This document shows positions 27,243-34,753 of a stretch of 46,577 nucleotides of DNA, one piece after another. Each line of letters starts with the position of its first letter. The first letter of the stretch is position 1. The translations under genes and the position numbers were made by a program. The stretch is from Paenibacillus dauci. Its GTDB lineage: Bacteria; Bacillota; Bacilli; Paenibacillales; Paenibacillaceae. The notes under the pieces are model-generated. The model saw only the letters and a list, made by a program, of their open reading frames with translations, ran no database searches and was not told where the DNA came from. The stretch is taken from assembly GCF_000971985.1 (NCBI RefSeq), contig NZ_LAQQ01000021.1:1-46577 (forward strand), in the 5' to 3' direction.

Positions 27243-28673
27243 TTATATCAGTTGTACGAAAGGTTTCTCGGCTACATTTGCGATAATGTGTGGAGCAGAT
27301 ACACGTCCACTCGGAGATTTGGTTACCTGCAGATATTGGTAATTACCATCTACCCAGGTGCGAATCACACCATTGCATGTGCGCTCAAGGAACGAAGCCG
27401 TTTCCGTACCAATCTCGGCAAAGTTGCAGTGTACTACAATGGTAATACCCAGTGAGCGCCACATCGACATCTCTTCCGCAAAATAACGAAGCAGGAAATC
27501 TTTTCCTCGCTCGGAAATAATCGTATTCAGATCATAATATACAAACCAGCGCTTGTCACACAAATCTTCACATTCAAAAATTGGATTCAGCCGTTCGTTA
27601 AGAACCTGTGCATATTCTTCATTGGTTACTTTATCCACACGCACAATGGCTTTCTCCAGATCCGATTCCACTGCTCTGCGATAATGTTCAATAAAGAAAG
27701 CTTTTCCTTTGCGTGCTGCTTCTCGCAGTGATACACCAAACAGCTCGATCGTATCTGCAAAGGTATCCAGCGATGTATTACCGGACATCATCGTTACCGT
27801 ACAATCATCATCTTTGATACGCTGGGAATAAATCGAAGACAGCAGATACCGGTAATTGGCTTTGCTGTTCGTATCAATCATAAATACGCTGCCCCGTGGA
27901 ATACCACCTGCCAACAGATCATCCAGCGAATCGATACCGGTGGACAGCACTTCGGCTTCCCGAATTAGCATCTTGTCTTCCGCCATGGATAGGGAAGGCA
28001 CAATGTATACACCATTATGGATAAATTTGTAGGTATGTTCACCTTCCAGAATACGAGTACCACGCATTTTCAGCACTTCAATCGTCCGCTTCCGGTATTT
28101 ATCCATCAGCGGTTTCAGGGACAGGCGTACAATACCATCACAGATATAATTCTCAAAAGGCATGCTCATACCTTCAAACTCGGAATATTCCCGGATAAAA
28201 AAGGACGTAAGCGAATGCTTGCGCATAATGTTACGGATGGAATACACATTCGTCCGTACGTGTTCTTCATCTCCCACCATTCTAAAAAGACTGATGCTGT
28301 CGATAACTACCCGCTTGCAGCCGATCTCCCGGACAATCTGCTCGAACAGGCCATGAGGCTGGAGCATTTGTTCCAGCAAAATATCCGGCTCCATACAGAC
28401 TACACGAAGCTTGTTTTGCCTTTCCAGGTCCCGCAGATCCCAGCCAAAGCTGGTCATATCATCATAGATCTGCTCCGGAAGTTCCTCGAATGTAATATAA
28501 ATTCCTGGTTCATCATGCTTAATCGCGCCCTCTACCAGAAATTGCATACCGAATGTTGTTTTGCCGGTTCCCGGTTCACCTTCCAGAATAACTACAGCTC
28601 CAGGCGGAACTCCACCATATAGAATATCATCCAGACCTGGTATACCTGTACGAACAGCCTTCTTTTTCTGCAT
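27243..28673 (-). CDS. KaiC-like RecA-fold ATPase (two domains, second degenerate)
   Basis: The 476-residue product belongs to the KaiC/RadA-like RecA superfamily, known from circadian clocks and from archaeal and bacterial signalling. Domain 1 (about 8-243): TGIPGLDDILYGGVPPGAV, P-loop GEPGTGKTT (32-40), catalytic Glu63-Glu64, Walker B ending at Asp125 (RVVIDS), and KMRGT (202-206). Domain 2 (about 244-476) repeats STGIDSLDDLLAGGIPRGSV, but its P-loop position reads DTNSKANYR (267-275), so it should not bind ATP in the usual way. Start choice: the frame is open 49 codons upstream, but the ATG at 28671-28673 has GGAGGG nine bases before it. kaiA and kaiB are not adjacent. It heads the operon with the winged-helix and GAF-LuxR genes. 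Confidence 0.9.
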   Translation of the reverse strand: MQKKKAVRTGIPGLDDILYGGVPPGAVVILEGEPGTGKTTFGMQFLVEGAIKHDEPGIYITFEELPEQIYDDMTSFGWDLRDLERQNKLRVVCMEPDILLEQMLQPHGLFEQIVREIGCKRVVIDSISLFRMVGDEEHVRTNVYSIRNIMRKHSLTSFFIREYSEFEGMSMPFENYICDGIVRLSLKPLMDKYRKRTIEVLKMRGTRILEGEHTYKFIHNGVYIVPSLSMAEDKMLIREAEVLSTGIDSLDDLLAGGIPRGSVFMIDTNSKANYRYLLSSIYSQRIKDDDCTVTMMSGNTSLDTFADTIELFGVSLREAARKGKAFFIEHYRRAVESDLEKAIVRVDKVTNEEYAQVLNERLNPIFECEDLCDKRWFVYYDLNTIISERGKDFLLRYFAEEMSMWRSLGITIVVHCNFAEIGTETASFLERTCNGVIRTWVDGNYQYLQVTKSPSGRVSAPHIIANVAEKPFVQLI

Positions 28674-28748
28674 ATATTGCTCCCTCCATCTGTAGAATAT
28701 TTTAGTCAAGCAAGGGGTAGCTTTTCCTACGAAGATGACTGTACAGCA

Positions 28749-28754
28749 ATTATA
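28749..28754 (-). promoter_or_regulatory. candidate promoter of the KaiC-like operon
   Basis: An extended -10 TGTTATAAT occurs on the minus strand (hexamer 28749-28754), giving a leader of about 70 bases. A second option is TATAAT at 28820-28825 with TTGATA at 28841-28846, but its spacer is only 15 bases. Neither has an ideal -35, which could mean activator dependence. Confidence 0.4.
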
Positions 28755-28914
28755 ACAACCTATCATGGTTTGGAGAAAGATATTTTCCATTTTTGTAGAA
28801 ATAGAAAGGTGTTTAATCAATTATACCCTTTTTTTCCAATTATCAATGAGGTATTCACAATAAATTATTCTGCCCCGTTCCAGCGTCATCGATATTCTTC
28901 GATAGCTTCCCTGC

Positions 28915-28957
28915 TCAAAGAAAAAGCCGGAAACCATCCAAGATTTCCAGCTTTTGC
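28915..28957 (-). terminator. ywhD terminator
   Basis: The minus strand has AAAAGCTGGAAA pairing with TTTCCGGCTTTTT across a 10-base loop, with a T run. It lies about 65 bases past the ywhD stop and separates ywhD from the KaiC-like operon. The rest of 28674-29021 holds that operon's promoter region and no gene. Confidence 0.85.
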
Positions 28958-29021
28958 CTTATATTATTGTTACGCACAATCGCAGTAAAAAGATTAAACT
29001 TTTTTACCTATTTTTTCATTA

Positions 29022-29540
29022 TTATGATTGAGGTTCCAGTGCCTTCTTCAATTCATCGGAAGAATTGTTCCACCACTCTTCGTTATGGCTGACCAGCAGC
29101 TGACGGAGAGCTGCTTTCGCTTCTTCATCCATGCCTTCCAGCATAACGCGGCGCTTAATCGCATAGTCCAGCTTGTTCACATGCTCGGCGAGAATTTTCC
29201 AGCCTTTTTTCTCTTCTTCATTAATCCACATCTCACAAGCAGTCGCTCCCGCGTAATTAGCACCCTCTGCCAGTTTGTCTACGGCTACCCAGACTACCCA
29301 AACCTGACGGCCGCCTTCCACCTCTTCACGGTTTGGTGTAAACTTGATACCGCGCTCGACCTTGCTCTTCGCATGCATAGCGCCAATATCAATACGCGCT
29401 TCGCCACGATCTACTATTATAGGAGAAACATTATTCAGGTTAATGGCACCTGCGCCAAATCCTTTGTGTTTGCTGCTTTTGGTACTGCTACTGATAATAT
29501 TAAGGGATACTGCTTTTTTACCCGGTTGGTTTTGTTCCAT
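29022..29540 (-). CDS. ywhD: YwhD family protein
   Basis: The 172-residue product resembles B. subtilis YwhD, a conserved Firmicute protein of unknown function. Shared blocks are GFGAGAINLNNVSP, GEARIDIGAMHAKSKVERGIKF, VWVVWVAVD and AACEMW-like (here ATACEMWINEE), with a charged helical C-terminus. Start choice: the frame continues 28 codons upstream to 29624, but homologues begin near MEQNQPGKK. GAGG precedes the ATG at a rather long 14 bases, so the start is only moderately sure. In B. subtilis ywhD lies near speE and pbpG; here the accessory genes at 16-28 kb lie between speE and ywhD. Confidence 0.88.
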   Translation of the reverse strand: MEQNQPGKKAVSLNIISSSTKSSKHKGFGAGAINLNNVSPIIVDRGEARIDIGAMHAKSKVERGIKFTPNREEVEGGRQVWVVWVAVDKLAEGANYAGATACEMWINEEEKKGWKILAEHVNKLDYAIKRRVMLEGMDEEAKAALRQLLVSHNEEWWNNSSDELKKALEPQS

Positions 29541-29653
29541 GAGTCTACTAACTTCCTCTCTGTATTGGATATATGAGTCATAACTGTTTATAATGGTAAA
29601 GTGAGTTTGTCCGGCTGTTTTCATTTATTACTGTACATAATAACATCATCATT

Positions 29654-29682
29654 ATTGTAACGAATATTAGTTTAAAAGCCAA
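29654..29682 (-). promoter_or_regulatory. ywhD promoter
   Basis: Minus-strand -35 TTGGCT (29677-29682), 17-base spacer, -10 TACAAT (29654-29659). Predicted start is about 105 bases before the chosen ywhD ATG. Confidence 0.55.
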
Positions 29683-29781
29683 CGAAAGTCGATTCTTGTC
29701 ATTTTTTCAGCAAAAAAGAGATTTAATTGCCTCAAATGTATAAAGTTTACAAATTTATAACCGAAAAAGATTAAAGAACAG

Positions 29782-29884
29782 GCAAGCATAAGCCCAAATA
29801 AGTACGAACAGTCACCAAATGACAGACAAAGATTAAAATTTTTTAATAATTACAAAGCTGATAGTGACGGGCTTTCTCGCTTGC
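29782..29884. repeat. unassigned two-part inverted repeat upstream of the c-di-AMP riboswitch
   Basis: GCAAGC (29782-29787) and AAGCCC (29790-29795) are complementary to GCTTGC (29879-29884) and GGGCTT (29869-29874). Together they form a near-continuous 12-bp helix closing a 73-base loop with a small internal hairpin (GTCACCAAATGAC). It lies upstream of the NlpC/P60 promoter and beyond ywhD. No known RNA family was recognised on either strand. Confidence 0.5.
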
Positions 29885-29932
29885 TAACGCATTCATTTAC
29901 CAAGTTATCCTTAAAAAAGGATGAATAAACGT

Positions 29933-29961
29933 TTGCCAAAGTAAAAAACCTCTGTTAAAAT
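29933..29961 (+). promoter_or_regulatory. promoter of the NlpC/P60 gene and riboswitch
   Basis: Plus-strand -35 TTGCCA (29933-29938), 17-base spacer, -10 TAAAAT (29956-29961). Predicted start is near 29968, giving a leader of about 245 bases that contains the riboswitch. Confidence 0.7.
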
Positions 29962-30061
29962 AAATCCAGCGAGTTATTAGTAACAACTTTGTAAACTTTA
30001 AGAATAAAGCTTGTAACTTTTGTCAGAAAAGATGAAATTTGTCGTTGAAGTGAATATGGAC

Positions 30062-30200
30062 TACGGTGCAATCAATAAGTGTGAAGCCAAATTCCGTGGC
30101 ACCGGGAAGCGGGGGAACCGTTTTGGGTGAATTGATCTTGTTTCGGAGGGATCATAGGGGAAACCTTCTACCGAATCCTTAAGCTAACCTCGCAGGCATT
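30062..30200 (+). promoter_or_regulatory. c-di-AMP riboswitch (ydaO/yuaA type)
   Basis: The segment carries the hallmark blocks of the ydaO-yuaA class in order: GCGGGGGAACC, GGGTGAATT, ACCTTCTACCGAATCC, AGCTAACCTCGCAGGC. This class senses cyclic di-AMP and often controls cell-wall hydrolases and potassium transport; in most cases ligand binding switches the gene off. Here it precedes an NlpC/P60 hydrolase, the commonest partner. No intrinsic terminator was seen between it and the start codon 13 bases later, so control may act on ribosome access. The 5' limit is approximate. Confidence 0.92.
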
Positions 30201-30212
30201 GGAAGGGGACAA

Positions 30213-30695
30213 ATGATTTTGAATATGAAAAAGAAACTAACCGCCGCAGTAATGGGATTCGCAATTGCGTTTACTGTTATGGGGACTAGCAGTGCAAGCG
30301 CAAATTCCAAAATGGACCAGATCATCGAACCAGCCATGGGTACACCATATCGTATTGGTGGAACATCCTTCAGCGGTTTCGACTGCTCCGGATTTACTCA
30401 ATATGTATTCGGTCAAATGAACATCGATCTGCCTCGTCAATCGACTTCTCAATACCAAGTCGGCGACGCTGTATCCAAAAATGATCTGCAAGCTGGGGAT
30501 CTGGTATTCTTTAACACTACAGGGGCAGGCGTTTCTCATGTGGGCGTTATGGTAAGTAGCACTCAATTCGCACACGCTTCTACATCCAAAGGCGTACGAA
30601 TTGATAATCTTGATATGGACTACTACCAAAACCGCTATGTGGGCGCTAAGCGTGTAATGAGTAACTTCTCTTACAGCAGCTACGCAGCCGAGTAA
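30213..30695 (+). CDS. secreted NlpC/P60 peptidoglycan endopeptidase
   Basis: This is a secreted hydrolase of the C40 family, expected to cut D-Glu-to-diamino-acid bonds in wall peptides. The 160-residue product has a signal peptide (about 1-31, ending SSASAN) and a single NlpC/P60 domain with no wall-binding modules. The catalytic cysteine is in GFDCSGF, the histidine in VSHVGVM, and a second histidine is in FAHAST. The first ATG is only four bases from GGAAGGGG; in-frame TTG (30219) and ATG (30225) are alternatives, the second giving MKKKLTAAV. A c-di-AMP riboswitch fills its leader, tying wall cutting to c-di-AMP level. Confidence 0.92.
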   Translation: MILNMKKKLTAAVMGFAIAFTVMGTSSASANSKMDQIIEPAMGTPYRIGGTSFSGFDCSGFTQYVFGQMNIDLPRQSTSQYQVGDAVSKNDLQAGDLVFFNTTGAGVSHVGVMVSSTQFAHASTSKGVRIDNLDMDYYQNRYVGAKRVMSNFSYSSYAAE

Positions 30696-30733
30696 TTAAC
30701 AGCTATTCTATCTTTATATACATTTCATTTACC

Positions 30734-30774
30734 AACCGTGAGAGATTCCCGCCAGAATCTTTTGCGGTTTTTTT
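30734..30774 (+). terminator. NlpC/P60 gene terminator
   Basis: AACCG..AGAGATTC pairs with GAATCTTTTGCGGTT and is followed by seven T. From 30775 to 31045 I see no gene or clear structure. Confidence 0.88.
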
Positions 30775-31045
30775 AATGCTTACTTATAAGACGTAACAAC
30801 CTGGGAATAGGTTACATATTTTGAGTAAATAATTACTTTAATTTATAAGCCGACTGTTCAGGTAGTTATGTCTACTATATAGTACCCTGATCGTAATTAT
30901 GGTAAACACTTTTTCCAGTAAAAATTAATATTTAATTTCCTTATACAAATGTGTTGGTTGCTCTAATAAAGTGACCATCTGCCGGTTCCTGTTTATTTTG
31001 GATTATGAATAATATTTCAATGTTAATGATTCTCTGCCGAAAAGC

Positions 31046-31074
31046 TTGAATGTCAACCGGACCACTTTTATAAT
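31046..31074 (+). promoter_or_regulatory. promoter of the GNAT gene at 31145
   Basis: Plus-strand -35 TTGAAT (31046-31051), 17-base spacer, -10 TATAAT (31069-31074), with a leader of about 65 bases. Confidence 0.7.
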
Positions 31075-31144
31075 TTGTAGTAAATACAAAGGATACGGTC
31101 TAAGCAAGCGAGACACCATTTATATACGATGAGGAGATGCTGTT

Positions 31145-31642
31145 ATGAGTGACCTTTCTATACCTTATTTTCATACTGCTCCCCTCAATGAGCAGCAGGC
31201 TGCTGAAATATGCGAATGGGTGTATGAACCACCCTATGATATTTACGGATGGATGTCATGGGATCAGATGCAGGAGCTGGAGATCGAATTTGGAGATCCC
31301 GAACTGCGGCAGCAGCAGTATCTGGCTGTATTGGATGCCAAAGAAGAATTAGCCGGATTTGCTCAGCTGTTTCCTTTACAACAAACCATTCGACTGGGCA
31401 TCGGCATGCGGCCTGACCTATGCGGTAATGGATATGGTACAGAATTTACGCTTGCAGTTGTGAGGACAGCTATTCAGCGAAATCCGGAAGCTGAGATTGA
31501 TCTGGAAGTACTCACCTGGAATCAACGCGCCATTCGTACTTATCAAAAAGCAGGCTTTCATATTACCGATACATATACACGGCGTACACCGGATGGCATG
31601 AAACCTTTTTATTGCATGATTTATAACAAGCAGACTTCCTGA
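31145..31642 (+). CDS. GNAT family N-acetyltransferase
   Basis: The 165-residue product is a GCN5-related acetyltransferase. The acetyl-CoA pyrophosphate loop is seen as MRPDLCGNGYGTEF (about 94-107), preceded by the beta-4 strand GIGM. Motif B is seen in VLTWNQRAIRTYQKAGF. The N-terminal part (EWVYEPPYDIYGWMSW) resembles uncharacterised Firmicute acetyltransferases. The substrate cannot be read from the sequence. GAGGAG lies eight bases before the ATG. It is a single-gene transcript with its own promoter and a strong terminator. Confidence 0.88.
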   Translation: MSDLSIPYFHTAPLNEQQAAEICEWVYEPPYDIYGWMSWDQMQELEIEFGDPELRQQQYLAVLDAKEELAGFAQLFPLQQTIRLGIGMRPDLCGNGYGTEFTLAVVRTAIQRNPEAEIDLEVLTWNQRAIRTYQKAGFHITDTYTRRTPDGMKPFYCMIYNKQTS

Positions 31643-31676
31643 CCCTATCTTCGATAATGAAATTTGCTCATAGTAA

Positions 31677-31720
31677 AAAGCACAGTTCGCAGTCTATATG
31701 CTGCGAGCTGTGCTTTTTTT
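31677..31720 (+). terminator. terminator of the GNAT gene
   Basis: AAAAGCACAG-TCGCAG pairs with CTGCGA-CTGTGC across an eight-base loop and ends in seven T. Confidence 0.92.
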
Positions 31721-31798
31721 GCGCGGGCTGCCGATATTCCGTGACCCTTGACTGTATGATCCAACAGCGTATATATAAACACACATCAATGATCCGTA

Positions 31799-32092
31799 TT
31801 AGATCAGTGATACAAAAGTCATCTCTTCTTCACCAATCAGAATATTGATCCGGTGCGTATCCGGGTCATGAATAACAATCCCGCTGCCTACATGAATAAC
31901 AGGCTCCGAACCCAATGCATAGAAGAGATCTTCTGCCAGCGCTTCCTGTACTTCACGCTTTTCACTATCTTGAAGCGCTTTCCACTCTTCGGATTCCATA
32001 TGAAAAAACATATAGCTGTCCGGTATCATATCCAGTGCTGCAGTCAGATCTGTCAGAATTTCCTCGTATTCGCGACCATGTTTGACTCCCAT
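31799..32092 (-). CDS. conserved-looking hypothetical protein, 97 residues
   Basis: I do not recognise a family. The product is acidic and soluble, with helical N-terminal segments (EYEEILTDLTAALDMIPDSY; EVQEALAEDLFYAL) and a beta-strand-rich C-terminus (HVGSGIVIHDPDTHRINIL, EEEMTFVSLI). A strong AAAGGAGG site lies six bases before the ATG, and the coding sequence has normal codon use, so it is very likely real. It is transcribed divergently from motAB. Confidence 0.75.
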   Translation of the reverse strand: MGVKHGREYEEILTDLTAALDMIPDSYMFFHMESEEWKALQDSEKREVQEALAEDLFYALGSEPVIHVGSGIVIHDPDTHRINILIGEEEMTFVSLI

Positions 32093-32163
32093 ACCTTTCC
32101 TCCTTTCAACTGCTCATATTGTCACAATTGCCAACTTCTTTCCATTATAACTCAAAAAACTCT

Positions 32164-32190
32164 TAACAAAGTATCATATTCTGTCGATAA
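32164..32190 (+). promoter_or_regulatory. candidate sigma-D (flagellar) promoter of motAB
   Basis: TAAC (32164-32167), a 15-base spacer, then GTCGATAA (32183-32190) is close to the sigma-D consensus TAAA-N15-GCCGATAT, with three mismatches. Location 85 bases before motA, a class of gene usually under sigma-D, supports it. Confidence 0.5.
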
Positions 32191-32276
32191 AAAAGTATCA
32201 GCTTTTTAAGTAACGCCATCATTCCATGGAAGAGAATGATGCAGGAAATAAACTATACTCATGGACGAGGTGTATT

Positions 32277-33083
32277 ATGCAAATTTCAACAATTATTGGC
32301 CTGGCACTCGGGTTGGTATCCCTGATTATCGGGATGCTGCTCAAAGGTGCTCCACTGGTCAGTCTCGTTAACAACCCGGCAGCTTACGTTATTATTTTCG
32401 TAGGTACTGCAGGAACTATCTTTATGGCGTTCCCGATGTCAGAAGTAAAACGTATTCCCAAGCTTTTTGGTATTATTTTTAAAGAAAGACCGCTTATGAG
32501 CAAAACAGAACTAGTCAAAATGTTCATGGAGTGGGCTTCCATTACCCGTCGTGAAGGACTATTGGCGCTGGAATCCAAAGTCGAAGAGATTGATAATACA
32601 TTCCTTCGTAATGGTATGCGGATGATTATTGATGGTAATGATCAGGAGTTTGTTCAGGATGTTCTAATGGAAGATATTAATGCAACCGAAGAGCGTCACC
32701 GCTCGGGAGCTTTGGTTTTCACCCAGGCTGGTATGTACGCTCCTACACTCGGTGTACTCGGTGCCGTTGTAGGTCTGATTGCTGCACTGGCTGACTTGAG
32801 TGATATGGGTAAACTGTCACACGCGATCGCTGGTGCGTTTATCGCAACCGTTCTCGGTATCTTCAGTGGTTATGTACTGTGGCATCCAATGGCCAATAAA
32901 TTGAAGCGCCTGTCGAAAATAGAAGTCGAAGTGAAGCTGATGATGGTCGAAGGACTTCTGTCTATTCAATCAGGCGTATCAACTATGGCCATTAGCCAGA
33001 AGCTGTCCGTATTCCTGACTCCTACGGAAGTTGCTGCTATGGACGCAGACGGAGGAGGTGGAAACAGTGAGCAAGAAGGGTAA
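32277..33083 (+). CDS. motA: flagellar stator protein MotA
   Basis: MotA and MotB form the proton- or sodium-driven stator that turns the flagellum. The 268-residue product has four membrane segments (about 5-25, 30-50, 155-175, 185-205), a large cytoplasmic loop with the rotor-interacting charged region (SITRREGLLALESK), and the conserved proline segment GMYAPTLGVLGAVVGLIAAL. Start choice: 17 more codons are open upstream, but MQISTIIGLALG has GAGGTG at good spacing and is the normal membrane start. The gene overlaps motB by 17 bases, implying coupled translation. Confidence 0.95.
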   Translation: MQISTIIGLALGLVSLIIGMLLKGAPLVSLVNNPAAYVIIFVGTAGTIFMAFPMSEVKRIPKLFGIIFKERPLMSKTELVKMFMEWASITRREGLLALESKVEEIDNTFLRNGMRMIIDGNDQEFVQDVLMEDINATEERHRSGALVFTQAGMYAPTLGVLGAVVGLIAALADLSDMGKLSHAIAGAFIATVLGIFSGYVLWHPMANKLKRLSKIEVEVKLMMVEGLLSIQSGVSTMAISQKLSVFLTPTEVAAMDADGGGGNSEQEG

Positions 33084-33915
33084 ACGACATGAACCCCATG
33101 AGGAACATGCCGACGAGAGCTGGCTGCTTCCCTATTCTGACTTAATGACTCTGCTACTGGCCCTTTTCATTACGCTGTTTTCCATGAGTTCCATGGATGC
33201 TGCCAAATTCGAACAGATGGCTCAGGCCCTCAGTGCTGCATTTTCCGGTGGTTCAGGTGTACTGAATGAGAATGCGATGGCTCCGACTGCCGGTAAAGTA
33301 CCAAACAAAGATCCGCAGGATTCTACAGCATCTGCTGCTGCGGCTCCCTCGCAGGATACTTCCGCTTCTTCCAAGCAAAAACTGCGTGAACAGCTTAAAA
33401 AGCAGGAACAATACGATCTGGAGAACCTGAAGCGCAAACTGGATAAGTATATCAAGGAAAATGGTCTGAAATCTCAATTGACTACTAAATTGAATCAGTC
33501 GGAATTGAGTATTACGATTAGTGATAATACGCTGTTCGCTTCCGGACAGGCTACCGTCAAAACCGATTCCCGCAAACTTGCCAAGTCGCTTTCTACGATT
33601 TTGCAGGAGATTTCGAATTATGATGTCATTGTCTCCGGTCATACGGATAATGTACCGATCTCCAATTCCCGTTATACTTCCAACTGGAATCTGAGTTCGG
33701 ACCGGGCGCTTAATTTTATGCAGATTTTACTGCTGAACAAAAACCTCGATCCACGCAAATTCAGTGCGATCGGCTATGGTCAATACCGTCCGATTGTGAG
33801 CAATGATAATAATGTAGGACGTGCCAAGAATCGTCGTGTTGAAGTCGCTATTGTCCGCAAATATGTAGACAATGATGTTAACCCTACGTTGCAATCTCTG
33901 ACTGGCAATAAGTAA
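33067..33915 (+). CDS. motB: flagellar stator protein MotB
   Basis: MotB anchors the stator to peptidoglycan. The 282-residue product has one membrane helix with the ion-carrying Asp25 (PYSDLMTLLLALFITLFSMS). A plug/linker rich in Ser/Ala/Gln follows, and then an OmpA-like peptidoglycan-binding domain (about 140-270; SGHTDNVPI, NWNLSSDRA, GYGQYRPI, NRRVEVAIV). Start choice: translation most likely starts at GTG 33067, which has GGAGGAGG upstream within the end of motA; an ATG at 33031 lacks such a site. Confidence 0.94.
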   Translation: MSKKGKRHEPHEEHADESWLLPYSDLMTLLLALFITLFSMSSMDAAKFEQMAQALSAAFSGGSGVLNENAMAPTAGKVPNKDPQDSTASAAAAPSQDTSASSKQKLREQLKKQEQYDLENLKRKLDKYIKENGLKSQLTTKLNQSELSITISDNTLFASGQATVKTDSRKLAKSLSTILQEISNYDVIVSGHTDNVPISNSRYTSNWNLSSDRALNFMQILLLNKNLDPRKFSAIGYGQYRPIVSNDNNVGRAKNRRVEVAIVRKYVDNDVNPTLQSLTGNK

Positions 33916-33946
33916 CCAGGCATAACTATGCAATAACCTGCTTTTG

Positions 33947-33989
33947 AAAACAGGCAGATACAGAGCACTCTGTATCTGCCTGTTTTTTT
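33947..33989 (+). terminator. motAB terminator
   Basis: A perfect stem AAAACAGGCAGATACAGAG with a four-base loop is followed by seven T. Confidence 0.95.
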
Positions 33990-34106
33990 GATTTTCTCAC
34001 TGACTCTTTGCTTATTACGATTGAAAAGAAACAAGGGATTGCCTACAATTATATAAGGGCAAAAATAGCGATATTTCGACGTTTTTGACGATTTATTTGC
34101 GCATAT

Positions 34107-34175
34107 TTATCCACAGAACGCTTACACAGCAAGGTTTTCCACAGCAAAATATAGTTATCCACAATTTTATCCACA
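34107..34175 (+). promoter_or_regulatory. cluster of DnaA boxes
   Basis: Three perfect TTATCCACA boxes (34107-34115, 34155-34163, 34167-34175) and one single-mismatch box TTTTCCACA (34135-34143) all lie on the same strand within 69 bases. They are in the gap between motB and tadA. Such clusters bind DnaA outside oriC in B. subtilis, where they act in replication control and transcription regulation. No dnaA or dnaN gene is present, so this is not the main origin as usually placed. Confidence 0.8.
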
Positions 34176-34184
34176 AGCTGTTAA

Positions 34185-34739
<555 letters not shown>

Positions 34740-34753
34740 AGGAGGTTCTAGCC

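Noticed and set aside
29022..29624. Longer ywhD start at 29624
   Set aside because: No ribosome binding site, start only about 20 bases from the predicted transcription start, and no match to the family N-terminus.
34107..34175. Chromosome origin oriC
   Set aside because: dnaA, dnaN, recF and gyrB are not nearby and no long AT-rich unwinding region flanks the boxes. Gene order places oriC to the right, beyond guaB and the rrn operon.
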